A DNA stretch of 64,000 nucleotides from Flavobacterium frigoris (GTDB lineage Bacteria; Bacteroidota; Bacteroidia; Flavobacteriales; Flavobacteriaceae), in assembly GCF_900111075.1 (NCBI RefSeq), contig NZ_FOFZ01000007.1:1-64000 (forward strand), given 5' to 3'. Both the position numbers and the translations under genes were made by a program. The first letter of the stretch is position 1. Each line of letters opens with the position of its first letter. A model generated the notes under the pieces. That model did no database searches and was not told the origin of the DNA. It was given only the letters and a program-made list of their open reading frames with translations. Below are positions 27,786 through 35,635 of this stretch, piece after piece.

Positions 27786-28043
27786 TTATTCTTTTGCTTG
27801 AATTAAGGAAATGGTGTCGGCAAGATCATGTTCTGTAATATAGTCTAAAATAAAAATTTCAACCTCTTTTGTATTGTCGGGAGAAGTGGAAAATGAGTTG
27901 AGATAATACGCTGTATTTTCATCTGCAATATGAATAATCTCAGTGTAACCTTTCGAAATTAAAGTGCCTTTTAATTTCAAAACTTTAAGCTCACTTTTAT
28001 TATCAATTTCTTTTTTAACTCTTAGCTTAATAGTTTTATCCAT
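27786..28043 (-). CDS. Hypothetical 85-residue protein
   Basis: The protein is small, starts MDKTIKLRVKKEIDNKSELK and ends with a helix ITEHDLADTISLIQAKE. It has alternating beta-strand-like and helical stretches and no Cys. No family recognised. It is in the same direction as the XRE regulator upstream (131 bases away) and may be cargo of the mobilizable element. Confidence 0.6.
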   Translation of the reverse strand: MDKTIKLRVKKEIDNKSELKVLKLKGTLISKGYTEIIHIADENTAYYLNSFSTSPDNTKEVEIFILDYITEHDLADTISLIQAKE

Positions 28044-28174
28044 GGGGTTATTCTTTATTGATGCGCAATCTTAAAATATTGCGCAGTTTTTTTAGATTTA
28101 CTGTCTGTTATACAAACAAAAAAGAGACTTATGACGGTCTCTTCTTGGAATTAATTATATCTTTTATAAAATAT

Positions 28175-28579
28175 TTATTTAGCCTTCAATAATTTTTCCA
28201 AATACTCGACCTTATCTTTTTCGGCTTGAACCAAACGTTCGTAAAGTTTTTTATTTTCGTCATATGCTTCAATCAATTTGTCAATAGGATTAAAAGTGCA
28301 GTTGAAGTTTAATGATGAAGCGTTATCGTGGTATGTATTGCCTATAATATTAAATACCGTTTCATCACTATAATTTTTAATCGCCTCGGCAGAAACTCCG
28401 AGAACTTCAGCAATGGCCTGTAATTTTTCATCGTCTATTGTTTCGCTTGCTTCTATATTAGAAACTGACTGTTGGCTTATGCCAATTGCAATAGCCAATG
28501 CTTCTTGTTTCATTCCTCGAAGCTCTCTAATTCGGCTAATATTTCTGCCTATATGTTTCGGTTTTGTTGCTGTGCTCAT
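28175..28579 (-). CDS. XRE-family HTH regulator
   Basis: A 134-residue repressor-like protein. The HTH spans about residues 12-66: ISRIRELRGMKQEALAIAIG, ISQQSVSNIEASETIDDEKLQAIAEVLGVS. The C-terminal 50 residues form a coiled coil (IDKLIEAYDENKKLYERLVQAEKDKVEYLEKLL) for multimerisation. It is divergent from the HEPN-like cassette, and three copies of a 13-bp motif lie in the shared upstream region, so it may control that cassette. Confidence 0.9.
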   Translation of the reverse strand: MSTATKPKHIGRNISRIRELRGMKQEALAIAIGISQQSVSNIEASETIDDEKLQAIAEVLGVSAEAIKNYSDETVFNIIGNTYHDNASSLNFNCTFNPIDKLIEAYDENKKLYERLVQAEKDKVEYLEKLLKAK

Positions 28580-28619
28580 AGTCCAAAGATATTTAAAATT
28601 CTGTCAAAAAAAAAATATT

Positions 28620-28678
28620 GGTAAAACACAAGATTGCTTTGGTAAGATACAATTCCCATTAGTTCGGTACGGTACAAT
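28620..28678. promoter_or_regulatory. Three repeated 13-bp motifs, candidate XRE operators
   Basis: GGTAAAACACAAG (28620-28632), GGTAAGATACAAT (28641-28653) and GGTACGGTACAAT (28666-28678) are direct, imperfect repeats spaced 21 and 25 bases apart, about two helical turns. They lie between the divergent XRE gene and the HEPN-like cassette. Confidence 0.5.
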
Positions 28679-28750
28679 CTATGGCTTACTTGCTGTGTAT
28701 TAAACAAAAATACAATTTTTCGGACTAGTATTAACTAAAAAATTAAAATT

Positions 28751-29602
28751 ATGAAAGCAGTTGACAACGCAGGATTAAAGACAGTTAAGAACATTATTAT
28801 TGAAAGTATCAGTACAAGTGGTGTTTACTGTTTTGGAGAGAGAAAGAAAAGCCAATCGGTTTTAAATCCTTTTTCAGAAAATAGTTCTAAAAAGGAAAGA
28901 AATACCCATTTTTATTTATTGGTTTTAACTGATCAATATATAATTAAAACTGTATCTGATATTTGTGATGTTATAAAAAACAGAACAAAAGGTCGCTATA
29001 CGGTAACTATGTTGCTTCATAAAGGGAAATCGGGTAATTACCTCACACCGCATCAAACATTTTTTTATCATGAGGTTTTAACCAAAGGATATAAAGTGTA
29101 CGAGCGTGAAAACATGCCTCCGAATATTGTCTTTAATGAGGTTCCAAAACGTAATGTTGATTATATCCGATCCTATTGGAAAAATAGAAATATAATTGCT
29201 GATAATTTTATAAATAGTCAGAATCAAATTGACTTATTGGAAAGCGCAGTGGTTCACGAAGCAATGATTCATACCGCTGTAGAACAAATCTGTCTCGGAC
29301 TAATCAACGTATTTTTAGGATATCATCCCAATCATTTTTCACTAGCTTATTTGTTTGAAATCTGTGAAATATTCACGCCACTTGTATCTGAAATATTTCC
29401 ACAAACTACTGGTGAAGATAAAAGACTCTTTGATTTATTAAAAACAAATCCAGGTTCACTTCGATGGTTTAAATTGAAAAATTCAAGTAGAATAGATACT
29501 GAGCTTCTAGCGAAAAGATGCAAGCTATTCCATGAACGAGCTTGCGAACTTGTAGAAGTCGAAATGGAGCGTATTGAGAATCTATATAATAAAGAACTCT
29601 AA
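28751..29602 (+). CDS. HEPN-domain-like protein, first of a paralogous pair
   Basis: A 283-residue protein of two parts. Residues 1-130 look like an alpha/beta domain similar in outline to minimal nucleotidyltransferases but without a recognisable Gly-Ser...Asp-x-Asp motif. Residues 150-283 are helical and HEPN-like (AVVHEAMIHTAVEQICLGLI, YLFEICEIFTPLVSEIFP), with RCKLFH near residue 260 matching the Rx4-6H pattern of HEPN ribonucleases. It is 12 bases upstream of the next gene, with which it shares layout. The role is not established; toxin or defence nuclease is an inference. Confidence 0.65.
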   Translation: MKAVDNAGLKTVKNIIIESISTSGVYCFGERKKSQSVLNPFSENSSKKERNTHFYLLVLTDQYIIKTVSDICDVIKNRTKGRYTVTMLLHKGKSGNYLTPHQTFFYHEVLTKGYKVYERENMPPNIVFNEVPKRNVDYIRSYWKNRNIIADNFINSQNQIDLLESAVVHEAMIHTAVEQICLGLINVFLGYHPNHFSLAYLFEICEIFTPLVSEIFPQTTGEDKRLFDLLKTNPGSLRWFKLKNSSRIDTELLAKRCKLFHERACELVEVEMERIENLYNKEL

Positions 29603-29613
29603 AAACTTGAATT

Positions 29614-30453
29614 ATGTATTACAATATTTTAACTCAGAAAGACTATCCAAACTATCGTCAAATAAAGAAAATAATCAAAATTTTAATAAAATTTATTGAA
29701 ACAGAGGCCATTTATTTCTCACGCCATATCGATGAGAAAATCAATATAGGTATTATCACGGTTCTTGTCACTGAAAACAATCCGCATAGTTGGGAAGATA
29801 TTGAGGAGTACTGCTCGAATTTTTTTAAAGCCTATCCTGAGTTTTCATTTCGAGTCTTTAACGCAAATTGGGTAAAGGGGTCGCTCAGGAATGGAAATAT
29901 TTTTTTTATCATGCATTGTAGTGAGCACGAATTGGTTTACAGTGCTGATGAAAGTAGTAGTACTGTTGTCCTAAAAAAAATAAATGTCAAACGGCTTATA
30001 AAAAAGACCGAAGAAACGTTTCGCTTTGATTTTAAAGATAGTGGGATTATTAGGCGAGATCGAAACTTTCATTTAGGATGTGAAAACTATTCTATGGCAG
30101 CTTATACTATACATCATGAACTGCGCTTAATTTTTGTATTTGCCACATGGTTTCTGACGGGAGAATGGATAGGAGAACACAGTCTAAAAAAACTGCAAAA
30201 AGAGTTGAGTAAGTTCTCCAGCGTTTTAGGCAAGACATTTGACCCAAATAACGAAGAGGAGTGGTTCGTCTTAGAAGAACTGGAAAATGCTCGTGCTGCA
30301 ATCCAATTCAATGCAAAAATCGAACCAATCAGTAATAAAACCGTGGAAGCAGCAGCTGCAAAAGTGGATTGGGTTGAAAAAGAAGTTCGAAGATTATTAG
30401 AGGTATATATTGAAAAAACAAAACAAAAAATTAAAGATCATGGAAGCAAATAA
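29614..30453 (+). CDS. HEPN-like protein, second of the pair
   Basis: A 279-residue protein with the same layout as its upstream neighbour: an N-terminal alpha/beta domain (INIGIITVLVTENNPHSWED) and a helical C-terminal half (NYSMAAYTIHHELRLIFVFA, LKKLQKELSKFSSVLGKTF). The block YTIHHELRLIFVFATWFLTG aligns in position with MIHTAVEQICLGLINVFLG of the neighbour. An Rx4-6H motif is not evident, so it may be a catalytically inactive partner. Its 3' end overlaps the next gene by 14 bases. Confidence 0.6.
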   Translation: MYYNILTQKDYPNYRQIKKIIKILIKFIETEAIYFSRHIDEKINIGIITVLVTENNPHSWEDIEEYCSNFFKAYPEFSFRVFNANWVKGSLRNGNIFFIMHCSEHELVYSADESSSTVVLKKINVKRLIKKTEETFRFDFKDSGIIRRDRNFHLGCENYSMAAYTIHHELRLIFVFATWFLTGEWIGEHSLKKLQKELSKFSSVLGKTFDPNNEEEWFVLEELENARAAIQFNAKIEPISNKTVEAAAAKVDWVEKEVRRLLEVYIEKTKQKIKDHGSK

Positions 30454-30781
30454 GATTAAAAACTTAGAGAATATTAGAAAATTAAGCGCTCGGTATTTCA
30501 ACACGTTAAAGCCTATTACAGATAGAACTGATATTTATACTGCTGAAATCAGAGTACTAAATTATTACGAACTTACTTATGTTGTTTCTAACATGTTGAA
30601 GTTGTGTATTCTTGCGCTAGACCAAGAAGCTCCTGAAATTTCAAAGACGATCAAAAATACCTCTATTAATGTTGCCGTTGTCTTGGAAGTCGTTACGCAG
30701 TTGCTTCCAATAGATGAAATTGAATTCTTGGATGAAATACATCAAATGCTTGTAAAAGATCCCGAGATACTAGAAGAATGA
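30440..30781 (+). CDS. Hypothetical protein, first of a small paralogous pair
   Basis: A 113-residue, mostly helical protein starting MEANKIKNLENIRKLSARYF. The ATG at 30440 is preferred; it overlaps the upstream HEPN-like gene by 14 bases, suggesting cotranslation. It is clearly paralogous to the next gene: LKLCILALDQE / IKVSILALDSD and QLLPIDEIEFLDE / QLLPYEEAEFLDK align. No family recognised. Possible immunity or regulatory partner of the HEPN-like proteins (inference from operon). Confidence 0.65.
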   Translation: MEANKIKNLENIRKLSARYFNTLKPITDRTDIYTAEIRVLNYYELTYVVSNMLKLCILALDQEAPEISKTIKNTSINVAVVLEVVTQLLPIDEIEFLDEIHQMLVKDPEILEE

Positions 30782-30814
30782 TATATTTAAAATTAATATT
30801 TAATTGCTGCTACT

Positions 30815-31159
30815 ATGGAAACGAATGACATAAAAACATTGAAGGAATTGCACAAACTGTCGGGAAGAAGTTTTAAGACTCTTAGATCAAACCACCATAA
30901 GAAAGGTTTATATAGTGTTGACTTAGTTGTGGAAGGGTATTTGGATTTACTTTTCACTGTTGCTAATTTAATCAAGGTCTCCATTTTGGCTCTTGATTCA
31001 GATGAAACGTGCTCTAGTCAAGTACCGGATCCACCAACTAATATAAAGAATATGTTAGAAATAGCGCTTCAACTATTACCTTATGAAGAAGCAGAATTTT
31101 TAGACAAATCAAAGGAATTGCTTTTAAAGGAAAATCAGGATAGTATTCCTGAGAATTAA
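30815..31159 (+). CDS. Hypothetical protein, second of the small paralogous pair
   Basis: A 114-residue paralogue of the preceding gene product, starting METNDIKTLKELHKLSGRSF. Shared blocks include the N-terminal helix, LLFTVANLIKVSILALD and ALQLLPYEEAEFLDKSKELL. It lies 33 bases downstream in the same direction and closes the four-gene cassette. Function unknown. Confidence 0.65.
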   Translation: METNDIKTLKELHKLSGRSFKTLRSNHHKKGLYSVDLVVEGYLDLLFTVANLIKVSILALDSDETCSSQVPDPPTNIKNMLEIALQLLPYEEAEFLDKSKELLLKENQDSIPEN

Positions 31160-31312
31160 AACTTGGAGGGTAGATTTCTATTGTCTCCTATCCTCACCAT
31201 ATTTCAACTATGATTTAGACAAAAAACAATTCTATCTTTGAAGGAAGTGTGATTTATGAGTAATTAGTGAAAGACCCTCAAGACGTTCTTTTACTTTTAA
31301 AAAAGGAGATGT

Positions 31313-31819
31313 GTGATGAAAAATGAAGAGGAAAATGAAAAAAGAAGAATCACTCCAGAGAAAGCTTTGGAGTTGTTTTATAGGGAGAATGAGAGTTTAA
31401 CTCTTGAAGTCGATAAAAAATCATTTCGCAATGCTAAAACAAATGATGAAAATAATCAAAGTAAGTCAAGCAATTTGTCAATTTTAACAATTCGAGAAGT
31501 TGCTCTGAAATTAAAGTTAATTAATAGCGAAGCAGCTAAAAAATGGATAGAAAAAAGAGGAATCAGAATTCATAAATTTTCTAAACAAAATATTGTTTAC
31601 GAAATCGAAGTGATATGTGAAATTGATAAACCTTTTGTGAAATCTTTAAGATTAAAATACCCATTAAGATGGAAAAAAATATACAGAAATCTGGTTAAAG
31701 ATAAGAATGTGTATGAACTATTGGTTTTACAACTAGAAGGAGAGTTAGATTACGTTCCAACCACTAAGGTGAAAAGGAATATAGAGGATGAGAAACTATA
31801 TAATGATTTAATGAAATGA
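31313..31819 (+). CDS. Putative HTH protein preceding the recombinase
   Basis: A 168-residue, charged protein. The central part (LSILTIREVALKLKLINSEAAKKWIEKRGI) looks like an excisionase-type or MerR-like winged helix: a helix-turn-helix that ends in a short hairpin. The stop overlaps the recombinase gene by four bases (ATGA), as is common for accessory proteins of integrases. Role as recombination directionality factor or helper is inferred from position. Family not firmly recognised. Confidence 0.55.
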   Translation: MMKNEEENEKRRITPEKALELFYRENESLTLEVDKKSFRNAKTNDENNQSKSSNLSILTIREVALKLKLINSEAAKKWIEKRGIRIHKFSKQNIVYEIEVICEIDKPFVKSLRLKYPLRWKKIYRNLVKDKNVYELLVLQLEGELDYVPTTKVKRNIEDEKLYNDLMK

Positions 31820-32193
31820 ATAAGTTAGTATTACCAAAGAAAAAATATAAAGGAATTAAGATTTATTGTAGAATATGTAAAGTAGATAATCCTAAATGTA
31901 ATCATTTTGAAAGCTTTACGTATAGAGTAAGAGTTCATATCCCAGGAACTCAAAAGAGTGTCAAGTCTAAAATATTAAACTCAAAGATTTATAGTGATGC
32001 GGTAATTGAAGCTATCAATTTTGAAAAGCACTTAAAAACCAATAATTATCAAACAATAGTAGCTGATTCGGCCGAAGGAAATGATTATTCTGTTATTGAT
32101 TCCATAATAAAGTATAATCAGTATTTAAATGGTGAAAGTGAGTATGCTCAATTTAAAAAGAGTGTTACTAATGAACACCGTATAAGGGGCTAA
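31816..32193 (+). pseudogene. N-terminal fragment of a tyrosine recombinase, split by the prophage
   Basis: The 125-residue frame starts MNKLVLPKKKYKGIKIYCRI and has a zinc-like CRICKVDNPKCNHF arm, a beta-rich arm domain (ESFTYRVRVHIPGTQKSVKS) and the beginning of a core-binding domain (DSIIKYNQYLNGESEYAQFK). All catalytic residues (Arg...His-x-x-Arg...Tyr) are absent. The frame ends a few codons after the presumed junction with Mu-like prophage DNA. The C-terminal part is expected beyond the right end of the prophage, outside the window. Confidence 0.65.
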
Positions 32194-32230
32194 ACCAAAC
32201 ATACACCCAAATCATTAGACTTTAATATAA

Positions 32231-32303
32231 AAAAGGTTTAAAAAGGTTTAATTTCTATTTAATAAAAAGGTCGAAAAATTAAACTTATTCAAAAAAAGGT
32301 TTA
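32231..32303. repeat. Repeated AAAAGGTTTA motifs, probable MuA end-binding sites
   Basis: AAAAGGTTTA occurs at 32231-32240, directly again at 32241-32250, in a degenerate form (AAAAGGTCGA) at 32265-32274, and at 32294-32303. Transposable phages carry several transposase-binding repeats at each end, and this cluster lies at the left end just before the repressor gene. The right-end copies would be outside the window. Confidence 0.6.
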
Positions 32304-32408
32304 ATTTTTGGCTTTGATAGTTGATTTTATATACTCAATTTCTGCCTCTAAATCCCCTACACGGTCATAAAGTACCGTAGGGTCTGGTAACTCAAAGGAA
32401 AGGTGCAT
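32301..32408 (-). CDS. Small coiled-coil ORF downstream of the repressor
   Basis: A 35-codon frame begins MHLSFELPDPTVLYDRVGDL and continues as a short acidic/basic helix ending IKAKN. It starts 21 bases after the repressor stop and would be cotranscribed with it. The heptad-like pattern suggests a helix; with so few residues, coding is uncertain. Its 3' end overlaps the last MuA-like site. Confidence 0.4.
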   Translation of the reverse strand: MHLSFELPDPTVLYDRVGDLEAEIEYIKSTIKAKN

Positions 32409-32428
32409 TTTAACAGCGATTACTTTAA

Positions 32429-33154
32429 TTACTCCAGACGAATAACGCCTAAAACAATAGCTATGGCGTGAATTTTAGAAAGGTGCAATTCATACGGATC
32501 ATAGGAAGGATTATCGCTTACAATTTGTATGTGATCATCGCTTCCTTTTTTTATGCGCTTAATTAATGCCCCTTGATCTGTATCAAGGACATACACTTTA
32601 TTCCATTGAAAAAATATGTCGTTTAAAACTAGCTTCTTACAGGCTACCAAATCGCCACTATTGTATTTTGGATACATACTACTTCCTTTTACTCTAATCA
32701 TAAAATCTACGTTAAGCTCTGTGAATTCAGGTACTACATACCTTTGTGTATCGTAATCCATAACCTGAACACCTCCAGAACCAAAACCTGCCATTGCATC
32801 AATTGGGATTAATGGGATTCCGTACTCTTCTTGTGGTTGGCTCAGTAAATCAGTAACATTTTTTATACTTTTCGTTTTGTCTGAAAATGTTACCCTTTTT
32901 GTTACCATTTCATTTGGTAACATATCTTTTATGTTTGGTTTTTGAATATCACCCTTTCCCTTTAGTAGAAAATTACCGTCAACATTTATGCATTTTGCAT
33001 AAAGCAAGTCGATGTCAAAGGTGTTTCTTGTCTTCCAAGATGACAAAGTTTGTACTGAAATACCTAAAAAACCTGCAAATTCCGTATCAGACTTAAAGCC
33101 GTAATAACTCCTTAAGTCCTTTAAAATCTGTGTTTTATTAATTTCAATACTCAT
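32429..33154 (-). CDS. Phage repressor, HTH plus S24 peptidase domain
   Basis: A 241-residue LexA/CI-type repressor that should maintain lysogeny. An N-terminal HTH (about 8-58, SDTEFAGFLGISVQTLSSWK) is followed by a linker with DAMAGFGSGG (possible Ala122-Gly123 self-cleavage site), then the S24 domain: RVKGSSMYPKYNSGDLVA (Ser159) and GALIKRI (Lys199), the Ser-Lys dyad. This predicts SOS-responsive inactivation through RecA. It is divergent from the Ner-like and MuA genes across an operator-rich gap. Confidence 0.93.
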   Translation of the reverse strand: MSIEINKTQILKDLRSYYGFKSDTEFAGFLGISVQTLSSWKTRNTFDIDLLYAKCINVDGNFLLKGKGDIQKPNIKDMLPNEMVTKRVTFSDKTKSIKNVTDLLSQPQEEYGIPLIPIDAMAGFGSGGVQVMDYDTQRYVVPEFTELNVDFMIRVKGSSMYPKYNSGDLVACKKLVLNDIFFQWNKVYVLDTDQGALIKRIKKGSDDHIQIVSDNPSYDPYELHLSKIHAIAIVLGVIRLE

Positions 33155-33170
33155 AAGTTAAATTTAATTT

Positions 33171-33232
33171 ACGCAAAATGAATAAATTATTTACTCGTTT
33201 TGCGTTTTGTTTACTCATTTTGTTTAAATTTG
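33171..33232. promoter_or_regulatory. Prophage operator region and early promoter
   Basis: ACGCAAAATGAATAAA (33171-33186) and TTTACTCGTTTTGCGT (33190-33205) form an inverted repeat with 14 of 16 pairs matching. A third half-site TTTACTCATTTTG follows at 33210-33222, 20 bases from the second. TAAATTTG (33225-33232) is an exact -7 element for the rightward early promoter, immediately beside the third half-site, so repressor binding would block it. Confidence 0.7.
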
Positions 33233-33272
33233 TCCTACTTGAACGATACAAAGATATATAAAAATAAAAGCC

Positions 33273-33452
33273 ATGAGCAAATTAATATTAGAAGCTAGAA
33301 AATTTAAAACATGGGAACTACTCCATAACATGACTGGACTTAGCAGATCATACTGTAAAAAAGTAATGATAGACACCCGTAAAAGGGATTCTGACAAGGC
33401 TAAACTAATCGTTGAAAAGTTCAATGAGTTAGAGAAAATGTTAATCAAGTAG
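33273..33452 (+). CDS. Small Ner/Cro-like early protein
   Basis: A 59-residue frame, too short for many gene finders, starts MSKLILEARKFKTWELLHNM and includes TGLSRSYCKKVMIDTRKRDS, which looks like a helix-turn-helix. It is the first rightward gene after the operators and ends 10 bases before MuA, exactly where Mu encodes Ner. Mu Ner represses early transcription; the same job is inferred here from position and a likely HTH. Confidence 0.65.
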   Translation: MSKLILEARKFKTWELLHNMTGLSRSYCKKVMIDTRKRDSDKAKLIVEKFNELEKMLIK

Positions 33453-33462
33453 TAGGTAGTAC

Positions 33463-35625
33463 ATGCAATTGTTACACAACGACATCCAAATACGTAATTA
33501 TAAAGATGGTGAAACCCTATGGGTTTCTCACCGCTTGGTGTTACAAGTGTCTCAAGTAACAGATGACTACTTACGTAAAGCTAGAACCCTTTATAAAAAA
33601 TCAATCCAAAAAGGCTACAAATACGGTGACTTTTTGCCTAATACAGGTAGCGCATGGCGTTGGGGCAAATCAAACGGAACATTTTACTATGACTTTGACT
33701 GTTTACCTGATCGTAAGCCAACGCATTACCGTTCAAAATTTGGTACAAAACACGAGCTTCTTACAGCGTATGAAGCTCTGTTAAGTACAGATAAAAACAA
33801 CAAACAAAATCAAATCAATAGCTTAATTCAATCACAAGTAAACACGTTCATTGACAATACTGATATACGATACTTTATGTATGATGCAATTGTCGGTTAC
33901 AATCAAATCCAAGCCTTTCAAATGGCTACGGCTAGAGCGTGGTGTATGTTTCTAAACAAGCAATTGTTTAACGACAATTTCAAAGAATTAGGGATCAATA
34001 AAAAAGGAGATTTTATACAAATCTGTGCCGATATGATTGCACCGCTACAACTGGAAGGATTCAAAGTAAATTCAGCAGCTTATTTGCGTAATAAAATCAA
34101 TGAATTTCCGATCAATAATTTGACCGAACAAAGAAACTTCTTTGTCTCTGGAAAGTACGGAAATGACAACGCTCAAATCGTGGGTAAATACCCTTTAGTA
34201 GATGAGAGTACAGGACAAATTTACCAGTTCGATATTCATCAAGCAATGATGTTCAATTTGTATATGAATCCTGGGGGATCAACTAAGGAATATATCCGCA
34301 CACTTTGGGAACGTGACTATTTCGAAGATGTAAAAGAATTCGACTTACAGCCTGTGGCCTATCGTACTTTTTGCCATCATTTAACTCGTTTTAACAAAAC
34401 GATTTTAACAGCAAAAGCACGTCACGGTGAGGACTACTATAAAAAACACGTACAAACATACGTAACAACGGAACGTTTAGAATTTGCTCACTCTTTATTT
34501 GCAGGAGATGGTTCAGGAACGATCAACTACAAATACAAGAAACCAAACGGTAAATGGTCAACTATGAAGCTCTATGTAATTCTTATTACCGATGTAGCGA
34601 GTAGACAAATTGCAGGATGGTCAGCCGCTCCAGTAGGATCACACAAAGAAACCGAGCAAATGGTTAGAGATGCGGTAAAAATGGCAATCGAAAACGGTGG
34701 TAATCAAACCATGTTTGAATTCATATCAGATAACCACGGAGCGTTCACTTCAGGAGTTAGTAAAAGCTTCTTGAATCTAGCCTTTAACAAGGTTAGAACC
34801 ATCGAAGCGGGTAACTCACAAGCGAATCCAGCCGAAACGCAATTCCGTTTGTTTAAACGTAGTTTAAAAGACATTAAAAACTTCCTTTCGACCTCGTGGG
34901 GAACTGGAATAGAAGGACAATCAAATCCCGATCATTTAGATATTGACGAATTACCAAATTACCAAGACGCTTTAATACAAATGCACCAGTTAATCACTCG
35001 TTGGAATACTACCAAACTACGTGATGGTGTATCGCCTGCGGAACGTTTCGCAATCAAACATACTGATTGCGTACCATTGGAACCAGTTGTAATGCGCTAC
35101 TTATTTGCAAAGCACACCAAAGTAGACATAAGCTATATGCGTGGTTATGTAAATGTGTATCGCTCACAAGGGTACGAAAGCGAACAATTTCAATTTGAAA
35201 TACCACAATACGGTGGTGCTGGTACCGAGATGATCGCCAAAGCAACGGGTTACACCTCAGGAGCTGAAGTAATGGTAGTATGGGATGATGATTATGCCGA
35301 TTTATACACGCTTGATCAAAAGTTTATCATGACTTGCAAACGTGTAATAGGTGCTTCACAATCTCATGCCGAAACGGATGACACCAAAGCCAACGCTTTA
35401 GGCCATTTAAAAGGTAGAAAAGCCCGTCAAACTGAATTTATAGACGAGTTCGAAGCTTCACTTAATGAAGTGATAGAAGATTTAGGCTATAGCCATGCAA
35501 TGGCACTTGGAGGAAATAAAGAGAATTACAACGCAAATAAAATAAATAACGAGAATACTAACCTTAAAAACACGACCAAAAAGAGAGTAGACAGGGATTT
35601 CAACAGCTCAGATTGGTCGGCTTAA
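33463..35625 (+). CDS. MuA-like DDE transposase
   Basis: Catalyses replicative transposition of the phage. The 720-residue protein has an N-terminal Mu-type DNA-binding region (about 1-90), helical domains, and an rve/RNase-H core with Asp349 (FAGDGSGT), Asp423 (FISDNHGAF) and Glu458 (ANPAETQFRLFKR), followed by a beta-barrel and a C-terminal tail that in Mu contacts MuB and ClpX. The length is slightly above Mu A (663). The MuB gene begins 10 bases downstream. Confidence 0.95.
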   Translation: MQLLHNDIQIRNYKDGETLWVSHRLVLQVSQVTDDYLRKARTLYKKSIQKGYKYGDFLPNTGSAWRWGKSNGTFYYDFDCLPDRKPTHYRSKFGTKHELLTAYEALLSTDKNNKQNQINSLIQSQVNTFIDNTDIRYFMYDAIVGYNQIQAFQMATARAWCMFLNKQLFNDNFKELGINKKGDFIQICADMIAPLQLEGFKVNSAAYLRNKINEFPINNLTEQRNFFVSGKYGNDNAQIVGKYPLVDESTGQIYQFDIHQAMMFNLYMNPGGSTKEYIRTLWERDYFEDVKEFDLQPVAYRTFCHHLTRFNKTILTAKARHGEDYYKKHVQTYVTTERLEFAHSLFAGDGSGTINYKYKKPNGKWSTMKLYVILITDVASRQIAGWSAAPVGSHKETEQMVRDAVKMAIENGGNQTMFEFISDNHGAFTSGVSKSFLNLAFNKVRTIEAGNSQANPAETQFRLFKRSLKDIKNFLSTSWGTGIEGQSNPDHLDIDELPNYQDALIQMHQLITRWNTTKLRDGVSPAERFAIKHTDCVPLEPVVMRYLFAKHTKVDISYMRGYVNVYRSQGYESEQFQFEIPQYGGAGTEMIAKATGYTSGAEVMVVWDDDYADLYTLDQKFIMTCKRVIGASQSHAETDDTKANALGHLKGRKARQTEFIDEFEASLNEVIEDLGYSHAMALGGNKENYNANKINNENTNLKNTTKKRVDRDFNSSDWSA

Positions 35626-35635
35626 ATTATTCATT

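Larger units (their letters stand above)
25454..32193. mobile_element. Remains of an integrative mobilizable element
   Basis: The block holds a relaxase, a MobC-like accessory gene, oriT-like hairpins, an XRE regulator, cargo genes, and at its right end a HTH gene followed by the N-terminal part of a tyrosine recombinase. This is the usual content of a Bacteroidota mobilizable element with its integrase next to one end. The right end is hidden by the prophage insertion in the recombinase gene; the left end is not defined. Whether the AbiE pair or the CRISPR locus travelled with it cannot be decided here. Confidence 0.65.
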
